Assembly: GCA_947475315.1 (NCBI GenBank)
Contig: CANJMY010000013.1
Location: forward strand, 1 to 56,688
Source: Pseudomonadota bacterium
Lineage (GTDB): Bacteria > Myxococcota_A > UBA796 > GCA-2862545
Reading direction: 5' to 3'
DNA: 56,688 bases
Numbering within the stretch: position 1 is the stretch's first letter; each line of letters starts with the position of its first letter. The notes below the pieces were generated by a model. It ran no database searches and was not told the DNA's origin. It saw only the letters and a program-made list of their open reading frames with translations. Positions 8,263-15,114 of the stretch are shown here, piece by piece. A program made the translations under genes and the position numbers.

Positions 8263-8298
8263 GGATCCCAGAAGGATCAGGCGAATCGGTCAGACGAC

Positions 8299-8373
8299 TC
8301 AGCCACACGCACCCGCGCCGGTGCACATACAGGCACACGGACAACAGGCGATGGCGGCGAAGGTCTTCATCAT
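8299..8373 (-). CDS. Poly-cysteine leader peptide 1 of cysH (24 aa)
   Basis: A short ORF on the minus strand from ATG at 8373 (immediately followed by a second ATG) to TGA at 8301-8299. The 24-residue product has six cysteines, five of them in ACCPCACMC and one near the C-terminus. Five of the six Cys codons are TGT, whereas TGC strongly dominates in this GC-rich window. The start sits 7 bases after a plausible -10 element, so the transcript may be leaderless. The last Cys codon lies in the segment that can form the anti-terminator with the hairpin at 8221-8262. Leaderless poly-Cys short ORFs acting as cysteine-responsive attenuators are described in mycobacteria; I know of none in Myxococcota. 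Confidence 0.68.
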   Translation of the reverse strand: MMKTFAAIACCPCACMCTGAGACG

Positions 8374-8379
8374 GGCGCG

Positions 8380-8409
8380 ACTCTATCAGGAGATCCCCGC
8401 GTCGCCCAA
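8380..8409 (-). promoter_or_regulatory. Candidate sigma-70 promoter for the cysH leader
   Basis: On the minus strand TTGGGC (8409 to 8404) and TAGAGT (8385 to 8380) are separated by 18 bases. Transcription would start about 7 bases further on, at or next to the A of the leader ORF 1 start codon (8373), giving a leaderless message. The -10 matches consensus at four of six positions and the -35 at three, so the call rests mainly on spacing and position. Confidence 0.45.
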
Positions 8410-8423
8410 TTGGGGACGCGCGA

Positions 8424-9536
8424 TCAGCCGCCGCCCGCCGCGGGCACGTCGCACGCGTCGCCCGAGCACGGGACAAAGCCCAGCGAGAAGGGCGCGAACC
8501 GAGGACGAAGCCAGTCGTCGCCAACGACCGTGCAGGTCTTGAGGTCGACCACCAACACTCCGCCCTCGTCGGTGGGATCGGCCCACCCGCGCCGGACCGC
8601 GAACCACGCTTGGTCGCCATGGACGGCCACGTCGGGCACATAGTGCTCGAGCGACTCCAGCGTCGTCACCGTCCACGGTGTGGTGGTGGCGTCCACGCAG
8701 CCGATCACGTGGTGTGACGAGCCCGGCGTGCCGTCACGCGCGACGAACGCGCCCTTGCCCGCCTCCGACACCGCCAGGTCGACTACCGGCGCGCCGTCCA
8801 CCGCGCCCAACAGCACGTCAGACACGTCGCCGTCGACGAACGCGCGCACGCCGTCCACCGAGGCGAACGTCGGCAGGCCCTGCCCGCCCAGCTGCGGGTT
8901 GGGGCCGAGCGGCCAGGTGTGGGTGACCGCGCCCGACGCGCAGTCGATCTGCACGAGCTGACCGCCCGGGTCGACAGTCCAGCCGTTCGTCCGGTCCAGG
9001 CGCTGCGCCACGGCGTACAGCAGGTCGTCCTGCACGAACAGGCCCGCGAGCTCCGGCAAGCCGTCGTCGTCGGCCACGGACGACAGGTCGACCTCACCCA
9101 GAGACTCCCCCGTCTCGGACGACAGAATCCTCAGCGACGCGCTCTCGTAGATCGACACGAAGAGGCGGCCGCCACAACGGGCCGCGTCCTGCGGGTTGGC
9201 GCCCGCCCCGACCGACGCCTCCCAGACAGGCTCGTCCCACACGCCGGGCGTGTAGCGACGCACGGTGTCGCCCCCTTGTCGGTTGATCTCCCACACGACC
9301 GCCCCGCCCGGCGCCGAGGCGTCCAGCTCCACCGACACCACGGCGTCTGGGTAGATGGCCGCCACGTCGGCGATGGCGTGGTCGGTGAGCCCCACCACCG
9401 TCAGCGCGCCTACCGCGTAGTCGTCCGACGCCGTCGCCATCACGGCGAGGCCTTGGTCGGCGTCTGGCGGGGCGACGTGCTCGTCGGTCGGCGGCGTACA
9501 CGCGACGGCGAAGCACAGCAGGAAGAGTGGACGCAC
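8424..9536 (-). CDS. Lipoprotein with predicted beta-propeller, function unknown
   Basis: About 370 residues. The frame is open further upstream, but GTG at 9536 has GAGG 7 bases before it and gives a short signal peptide with lipobox FAVACT (Cys13). The mature protein has repeated beta-strand units with phrases such as GGRLFVSIYESASLRIL, LAGLFVQDDLLYAVAQRL and VPDVAVHGDQAWFAVRRG, which suggest a six- or seven-bladed propeller of the NHL/YVTN kind. A cysteine-containing tail (PCSGDACD) is present near the C-terminus. It lies between the decahaem cytochrome gene and the cysH leader on the same strand, 135 bases downstream of the cytochrome gene. A link to electron transfer is possible but unproven. 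Confidence 0.8.
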   Translation of the reverse strand: MRPLFLLCFAVACTPPTDEHVAPPDADQGLAVMATASDDYAVGALTVVGLTDHAIADVAAIYPDAVVSVELDASAPGGAVVWEINRQGGDTVRRYTPGVWDEPVWEASVGAGANPQDAARCGGRLFVSIYESASLRILSSETGESLGEVDLSSVADDDGLPELAGLFVQDDLLYAVAQRLDRTNGWTVDPGGQLVQIDCASGAVTHTWPLGPNPQLGGQGLPTFASVDGVRAFVDGDVSDVLLGAVDGAPVVDLAVSEAGKGAFVARDGTPGSSHHVIGCVDATTTPWTVTTLESLEHYVPDVAVHGDQAWFAVRRGWADPTDEGGVLVVDLKTCTVVGDDWLRPRFAPFSLGFVPCSGDACDVPAAGGG

Positions 9537-9671
9537 GGGCAGCCTCAGCGGGGAGCGGCAGGCTAGCGCGCCGCCCCCGCGCCCGGCAGGGTGTTCACCC
9601 CCCGCTCCAGAAAGCGACAACGCGCGGCGGCCCGGAGAGGCACGCCGCGCGCGTTCGAGCCCAGCGCGGGA

Positions 9672-12089
9672 CTAGCGACCGACGGGGCGGATGAAGCCGT
9701 CGACGACCTCGGGGCCGCCGAGGTCTTCGGCGCTGTCGTAGAGCAGCTGCGCCATGTACGGGAAGTTGTGCGCCCAGCCGCCCGGGTCGTTGACCGAGAA
9801 CTGGTAGTTGAAGGCGGCGCGCATCAGCTCGGGCGTCCACGACTTGTACGAGTTGCTGCTGACGGCGTCGGCCGGGTCACAGGGCTCGCCCAGGTCGGTG
9901 CCGACGTTGTTCTTGAACCAGTATGGGTTGTTCGACGCGCGGCAGATGGGGTGGCCGTTGTCGTAGGCGACGAGCTGGATCTGCTCCATCAGCACGGCCT
10001 CGAAGGCGTCGAGCTCCTGGGTCAGCTGCTCGGTGCCGTCGCCGTCGCCGTCGTAGTCGACGCCGATCCGGTCGAGCCACTTGATGTCGTCGATCTCCTG
10101 GATCTGCTGGTGGCACAGACGGCAGCGCGCGTAGTTGGCCTGGATGGCGTGCGAGTGGTCGGTGCCGGTGACCGCGTGGCAGTCGACGCAGGCCGAGCCG
10201 CCAGCGTGGTCTTCCCAGGCGTGCGCGTAGGTCTTGCTCGGGTACTGGTAGCCGACCTGACCATCCCCGCCCGACAGCGTGGAGCCAGCCGGGAAGTAGT
10301 GGATGTTCTTGAAGGCGTAGGTGCCGGTGGCGATCTGCGCGTCGACCGTGGCCATGGACTCGCGGCCCTGGTGGCAGGTGGCGCAGAGGTTCGAGTAGTC
10401 GCCGTAGAAGTTGCGGACGATGCCGCTCGGCAGCTTCACGCTCGGGACGTTGACCACCGCGAAGTTCGAGAAGTTCTCGTGGCAGGTGTAGCAGTCCATG
10501 CCGTTGTCGGGCGTGTCGACCAGCTTGGTGATGCCGTAGGTCAGGAAGAACCGGAAGCCCTCGCTGCCGCTGTGGCAGCGCGAGCACGTGGCGGAGACGG
10601 CCTCGTCCTCGTCCCAGTGGCGGGCGGCCTCGGACGAGCCGTTGAAGTGGCTGGCGTCCGTGCGGGCGGCCATGCTCAGGTCCACCGGCAGCGCGATCAC
10701 GGTGTTGAGGTCGGCGGTGCTGTCGTGCAGCAGCTCGATCACGTACTTGGCGTTGTGCGCCCAGCTGCCCGGGTCGCGCATCGACACCTGGTAGTTGTAG
10801 GCGGCGCGCAGCAGGCGCGGCGTCCACTCGGTGAACGCGTTGCCGAAGTTGACCTCGGCCGCGTCGCAGGTGGTGCCCGACGAGTCCGTGTCCTTGAACC
10901 AGTAAGGGTAGGCCTCGGTGTCGTAGCAGATGGACGCGCTGCCGCTGACCGCCGGGTAGTCGCCGATCGCGATGAGCAGCTTGGCCTTCATGCCCTGCAC
11001 TTCGTAGTACATGCCCTCGGTGCGGTTGCCGTTGCCGTCGTAGTCCTGGCCGCGCGACGGGAGCTGACGGATGTCGCGCGCGTGGGCGAGGTCGGTCACG
11101 CCGGCGTGGCAGGTGACGCAGCGGTCAAAGCGGAGCTGGAGCGAGTGCTGGTCGTGGCAGTCGTCGCAGTGCTCCATCTCGGGGGCGTGACGGAAGCGCC
11201 AGTCGTAGGTCTCGCCTTCGTACTGGTAGCCACCACGCACCTGGCCCGCGAGCAGCGTGGCGCCGGCCGCGTAGTTGTGGATGTTGTCGAAGTGCAGGCT
11301 GGTGCTGATGACGTCGTCGTCCACATTGGCGGACGCGATCTGCGCGTCGACGCTGTCGGTGGAGGCGCGGCCCTGGTGGCAGGTCATGCAGCGGGCTTCG
11401 CCGCCGAGGTTGTCGATGCGCACGCCGGACGGGAACACCACGTGGTCCACGTTGTCGGCGGTCGCGTTGTGGCAGGCCGTGCACTCGATGACGCCGCCCG
11501 CGGGGTGGTCGGCGTCGGTCTGGTCGACGGCGGTGCCGTCCGCGCCCATGTAGTCCTGCACGCCGGACGTGGTGTGGCAGCGCGCGCACTCCGCGGGGAC
11601 GAGGCCCGCGCTGTCCCAGTGGGTGAACGCAGGCGAGTTGACGTTGGCGTGGGCCGAGTGGGCCCAGAGGTCGCGGTAGGGCGTGTCGACCGAGATGGAC
11701 ACGCCGAGCTTGCCGCTGACGCCCGTCACATTGCCGGTGGCGGTGATGGTGACCGCGCCCGCGGTGAGGCCATGGACCACGCCCGCGTCCGTCACGGTGG
11801 CGATGACCGGATCACTGGACGTCCACGTCCAAGATGTGTCCTCGCCGTTGACGGTGTGCGCGGTGAGCGTGGTGAACTCGCCCAAGAGCAGCGTGAAGAC
11901 GCCGTCGATCACGACGACGGGCTCACCGGGCTTGACCACGTCGGTGTCGTCGACCGTGGTGTCGGTGTCGACCACGACGGTGTCGGTGTCCACCACGACG
12001 GTGTCCGTGTCTTTGTCGGTGGGGTCAGTGCCGATGCACCCCGTGAGCAGAACAGCGGTCAGCAGGAACAGATGCGGCGCCCGAGTCAT
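9672..12089 (-). CDS. Decahaem c-type cytochrome lipoprotein with Ig-like (BIG2) domain
   Basis: An 805-residue lipoprotein (lipobox LLTGC, Cys18). ATG at 12089 is preceded by GAGGGAG. A linker of about 30 residues made of VVVDTDT repeats follows. Next comes a bacterial Ig-like fold at about residues 55-135 (TSWTWTSSDPVIATVTDAGVVHGLTAG type, BIG2). From residue 168 on there are ten CxxCH haem sites. The cytochrome part is an internal duplication of two five-haem modules: the pairs CMTCHQGRASTDSVDAQIA / CATCHQGRESMATVDAQIA, and LRAAYNYQVSMRDPGSWAHN / MRAAFNYQFSVNDPGGWAHN, mark equivalent positions. Lipid anchor, Ig spacer and many haems suggest a cell-surface electron acceptor or terminal reductase. 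It is divergent from the large cytochrome operon and probably works with it. Confidence 0.92.
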   Translation of the reverse strand: MTRAPHLFLLTAVLLTGCIGTDPTDKDTDTVVVDTDTVVVDTDTTVDDTDVVKPGEPVVVIDGVFTLLLGEFTTLTAHTVNGEDTSWTWTSSDPVIATVTDAGVVHGLTAGAVTITATGNVTGVSGKLGVSISVDTPYRDLWAHSAHANVNSPAFTHWDSAGLVPAECARCHTTSGVQDYMGADGTAVDQTDADHPAGGVIECTACHNATADNVDHVVFPSGVRIDNLGGEARCMTCHQGRASTDSVDAQIASANVDDDVISTSLHFDNIHNYAAGATLLAGQVRGGYQYEGETYDWRFRHAPEMEHCDDCHDQHSLQLRFDRCVTCHAGVTDLAHARDIRQLPSRGQDYDGNGNRTEGMYYEVQGMKAKLLIAIGDYPAVSGSASICYDTEAYPYWFKDTDSSGTTCDAAEVNFGNAFTEWTPRLLRAAYNYQVSMRDPGSWAHNAKYVIELLHDSTADLNTVIALPVDLSMAARTDASHFNGSSEAARHWDEDEAVSATCSRCHSGSEGFRFFLTYGITKLVDTPDNGMDCYTCHENFSNFAVVNVPSVKLPSGIVRNFYGDYSNLCATCHQGRESMATVDAQIATGTYAFKNIHYFPAGSTLSGGDGQVGYQYPSKTYAHAWEDHAGGSACVDCHAVTGTDHSHAIQANYARCRLCHQQIQEIDDIKWLDRIGVDYDGDGDGTEQLTQELDAFEAVLMEQIQLVAYDNGHPICRASNNPYWFKNNVGTDLGEPCDPADAVSSNSYKSWTPELMRAAFNYQFSVNDPGGWAHNFPYMAQLLYDSAEDLGGPEVVDGFIRPVGR

Positions 12090-12112
12090 GGACACTCCCT
12101 CTCAGGGGGACA

Positions 12113-12141
12113 CAAGTACGTGCAATGAGTGTGCCGGTCAA
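12113..12141 (-). promoter_or_regulatory. Candidate promoter for the decahaem cytochrome gene
   Basis: On the minus strand TTGACC (12141 to 12136, five of six consensus bases) is followed after 17 bases by TACTTG (12118 to 12113), a weak -10. A start near 12106 would leave a 5' leader of about 17 bases before the ATG at 12089. Confidence 0.35.
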
Positions 12142-12189
12142 GAGACCTCAACGAATGGCCCGCTCCGTGCATAAGCGCACAACCCTCAG

Positions 12190-12208
12190 GTCGCGCGGCT
12201 GGCGCGAC
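12190..12208. promoter_or_regulatory. Inverted repeat between divergent cytochrome genes
   Basis: GTCGCGC (12190-12196) and GCGCGAC (12202-12208) form a perfect 7-bp inverted repeat with a 5-base spacer, about 30 bases before the first start codon of the plus-strand operon. It could be an operator for a dimeric regulator or a 5'-leader hairpin. No FNR-like or ArcA-like box was seen in this intergenic stretch. Confidence 0.35.
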
Positions 12209-12238
12209 GTTACCATGCGCCCGCGAGAATACACGACG

Positions 12239-14311
12239 ATGCGCGCCCAGCTTCCCCTCCTGAACCTGATGTGCGTCCTCCTCGTTGGCTGCAACACGCG
12301 GCCGGACGGGGTCGGATCCGACACAGACACGGACGTCGGTGCGTCACGAGGCGCGCTGCGCGTGCACGTGGTGGACGCGGACGGCAACCCGGTCCATGCC
12401 GCGTGGGTCACCGTCGCGCCGTACAGCCGAGACGCCGCAACCAACGCCGACGGTGACGCCACGCTCGAGCGCTTGGCGCCCGGCGCCGTGCACGTCGAGG
12501 CCACCGCGCCGGGCTTCCTGACGGCCAGCGCCGATGTGTCGCTTGAACTGGCCGGCGCGGACGTCCGCGTCACGCTGTCGCCGATCGTCCTGCACGGCGC
12601 CACGCTGTCGGGCTCGGTGTCGGACCCGTACGCAGCACCCGTCGTCGGCGCGACGGTCCTGCTCGACGGCTCGCCCGCGGGCACCACCGCGGCGGACGGC
12701 ACCTTCACGCTGACCGGCCTCGCCGCCGGACACTACGCGGTGAACATCGCGCCGCCCGACGGCACGAACCTGCTGCCGCAGGACATGGGCAGCATCGACC
12801 TGATCACCGAAGGCAAGCTGCGGCTCGACACCACGCTCCCGGGCCACCCGGGCGCCACGTCCACCTACATCGGGTCGACGTCGTGTTTGATCTGCCACCC
12901 GGACGAGGGCGCGGCGTGGCAGCAGAGCGCGCACGCCCGGGCCGCGCGGTCCACGGCGGACCTGTCGGGCACCGACATCGCGGACGCGGTGGAAGGCGGC
13001 GTCACCGTCTCCCTCAATGGTACTGGCGCCACCGCCGAGCTGGACACCGATGAAGGCGGCGCGTGGACCGTCAACGTTCGCGACGGCCTTGGCCACAGCA
13101 CCGGACCGCTCACGGTCACGGTGGTGTACGGCGCGCGTCGTCACGGCGCCGCGTTGGCGCTCGACGTCGCCGGTACGCTCACGATCGCGCCGGTCGTGTG
13201 GGCTGGCCCGGGTGAGGGCCTTGGCGCCGCGCAGCCCGACGCCGGCTTCATCCCCGCGTGGGTCGACTCCTGGCTCCCCGGCGGCACGCTCGCCGTCAGC
13301 ACGTCCGCGGCCCCGCCCGCGGCGCTGTCCTTCGACCTGTCCTGCGCAGGCTGCCACGCGTCTGGGTTCAAGCTGCAGTCCGCGGGCGGCTCGTACGCGC
13401 TCGCCACGCTCAACAGCATCGGACCGGGCCCCGGCGTCGGCCCCGACGCGGGCGACGAGATCGAGCGCGTCGTCGGCTGCGAGGCCTGCCACGGCCCCGG
13501 CAGCCGTCACCGTCGCTTCGCCCCGACCAGCAAGGACCAGATCTTCAACCCGGCCTACCTGTCCGCCTCGCAGCGCCTCGACGTGTGCGCCGGCTGCCAC
13601 GAGGCCGCCACCGCGATCGACCACCCGTTCGCAGACCCGGCTGGCACCCCGCTCACAGCCGAGGGCACGCCCAAGGCGCCGTGGACGCTGCTGTCGCTGA
13701 TCGCGAACGCCACGCCCAACTGGTGGGAGTCGATCGACGCCTCGCGCGTGCGGGCCGATCAGGTCGGCGAGCTGCGCGCGTCGCCGCACCGCGCGTCAGA
13801 CTCGCACTTCGCCGGTGCGTGCGAGGACTGTCACCAGCCGCACGGCAGCGCCTTCAAGGCCTCGCTCCGGCACGACCCCTGGGACAACGCGCTGTGCACC
13901 AGCTGCCACGCGCTCACGTTCCCGGACGCCGCCGCGATCGCCGCGCACTCCGGTCACACGGCCCCGTCGAGCGGCGCGTGGGGATCGGCGTCGTGCGTCG
14001 GCTGCCACATGCCGCGCTCGGCGGTGGTCGTCCGCGGCGACGCCAACACCGGCATCGGCGAGGCGCGCAGCCACGGCATGCTCGCCTGGACCCCGAATCA
14101 GGTGCTCGCCTCGTTCGACGCCGCGGGCGCGTCCACCCTGCCCAAGGGTGAGGTGCCTGTCGACGGCTGCATCGACTGCCACGTGCAGCGCGAGGAGGCC
14201 GCCAAGCAGACCGGCGGATCCTGCAACTGCCCCCAGGGTGACGTGACCAAGCGCACCACCTGGGAAGCCCTCAAGGCGTCCTTCGACGCGATGTTCCCGG
14301 GTGCCGAATGA
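12239..14311 (+). CDS. Octahaem cytochrome lipoprotein with two carboxypeptidase-regulatory-like domains
   Basis: About 690 residues from ATG 12239; an in-frame ATG at 12215 is an alternative, and neither has a strong ribosome site. The signal peptide ends in lipobox VLLVGC (Cys18), followed by a short DTDTD linker. Two beta-sandwich repeats of the CarboxypepD_reg type come next (GALRVHVVDADGNPVHAAWV and TLSGSVSDPYAAPVVGATVL segments). Eight CxxCH haem sites follow: CLICH, CAGCH, CEACH, CAGCH, CEDCH, CTSCH, CVGCH and CIDCH. The pattern resembles the cytochrome c554-type multihaem family. It is first gene of an operon of nine genes joined by short overlaps. As a lipoprotein with Ig-like modules it probably sits at the outer membrane, perhaps on the outer face. 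Confidence 0.9.
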   Translation: MRAQLPLLNLMCVLLVGCNTRPDGVGSDTDTDVGASRGALRVHVVDADGNPVHAAWVTVAPYSRDAATNADGDATLERLAPGAVHVEATAPGFLTASADVSLELAGADVRVTLSPIVLHGATLSGSVSDPYAAPVVGATVLLDGSPAGTTAADGTFTLTGLAAGHYAVNIAPPDGTNLLPQDMGSIDLITEGKLRLDTTLPGHPGATSTYIGSTSCLICHPDEGAAWQQSAHARAARSTADLSGTDIADAVEGGVTVSLNGTGATAELDTDEGGAWTVNVRDGLGHSTGPLTVTVVYGARRHGAALALDVAGTLTIAPVVWAGPGEGLGAAQPDAGFIPAWVDSWLPGGTLAVSTSAAPPAALSFDLSCAGCHASGFKLQSAGGSYALATLNSIGPGPGVGPDAGDEIERVVGCEACHGPGSRHRRFAPTSKDQIFNPAYLSASQRLDVCAGCHEAATAIDHPFADPAGTPLTAEGTPKAPWTLLSLIANATPNWWESIDASRVRADQVGELRASPHRASDSHFAGACEDCHQPHGSAFKASLRHDPWDNALCTSCHALTFPDAAAIAAHSGHTAPSSGAWGSASCVGCHMPRSAVVVRGDANTGIGEARSHGMLAWTPNQVLASFDAAGASTLPKGEVPVDGCIDCHVQREEAAKQTGGSCNCPQGDVTKRTTWEALKASFDAMFPGAE

Positions 14312-15114
14312 GGATCCTCTTTCTCACGCTGGCGCTCGCCGCCTGTGGGACTCCAGCAGGGTCGCACCCGACCCCGCCCGCGGACGCGGCGTTCCCGCAC
14401 CCCGCGGACTTCAAGGAGCACCACGGCGCCCCGGCATTGGCGGCCGACGCGCCGTGCAGCCAGTGCCACGCGGTGGACGACGGCCCCACGCTGCCCGGTC
14501 CGTCCTGCCACAGCTGCCACAGCTTCCCGCACCCCGCGGACTTTCGAAGCGGTGAGGTCCACGGCCCGCGCTGGAAGGAGATCGGCCAGACCGACTGCCT
14601 GACCTGCCACGGCGCCAACGGTGACCAGGCGCCCGCCGACATCGCGTCCGCGACCTGCGTGAACTGCCACAGCACCTTCCCGCACCCGGCGGGCTGGGAG
14701 CTGCTGGCCGGTCACGGCGCCGCCGTCGTCGCGCGTGGTGGCACGGCCGCCTGCGAGGGCTGCCACGGCGGGCCCGAGGGCATCAACGGCGCGACGCAGT
14801 GCACCAAGTGCCACACCGCCTGGCCGCACCCGGACGGCTGGGAGCTGCCCACCGGCCACGGCGCCGCGTACGTCGCGTCGCCCACCACCTGCACCACCGG
14901 CTGCCACACGGTGCGCACGCCGCCGTCGCCGCCCGCCTGCGCGCAGTGCCACGACGTGTACCCGCACGCCGCCGACTGGACGTCCGCGCACATCGCGACG
15001 GTCCAGCAGCGCGGCAAGGCGTCGTGCACCGGCTGCCACCCCGCGGGTGAGCTCGCCGGTCCCCCGCTCCCCAACCCCACCTGCGGCCTCGGCTGCCACG
15101 TGGCGGCTCCATGA
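14308..15114 (+). CDS. Decahaem lipoprotein cytochrome with HPxxW repeats
   Basis: A 268-residue lipoprotein (lipobox LALAAC, Cys13) starting in an ATGA overlap with the previous gene. It has eight CxxCH sites (CSQCH, CHSCH, CLTCH, CVNCH, CEGCH, CTKCH, CAQCH, CTGCH) and two CxxxCH sites (CTTGCH, CGLGCH), about one haem per 26 residues. A motif recurs at nearly regular spacing: FPHPADF, FPHPADF, FPHPAGW, WPHPDGW and YPHAADW. Each supplies a His that could be a distal haem ligand and an aromatic residue. This suggests a linear array of small haem modules. Its position next to the beta-barrel gene fits a lipoprotein cytochrome that plugs into or docks on an outer-membrane porin. Confidence 0.9.
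   Translation: MRILFLTLALAACGTPAGSHPTPPADAAFPHPADFKEHHGAPALAADAPCSQCHAVDDGPTLPGPSCHSCHSFPHPADFRSGEVHGPRWKEIGQTDCLTCHGANGDQAPADIASATCVNCHSTFPHPAGWELLAGHGAAVVARGGTAACEGCHGGPEGINGATQCTKCHTAWPHPDGWELPTGHGAAYVASPTTCTTGCHTVRTPPSPPACAQCHDVYPHAADWTSAHIATVQQRGKASCTGCHPAGELAGPPLPNPTCGLGCHVAAP

Noticed and set aside
12344-13789. Long minus-strand open frame opposite the octahaem gene
   Set aside because: High GC leaves antisense frames open. The translation is Arg/Ala/Gly-rich without domains, whereas the plus strand encodes clear haem motifs.
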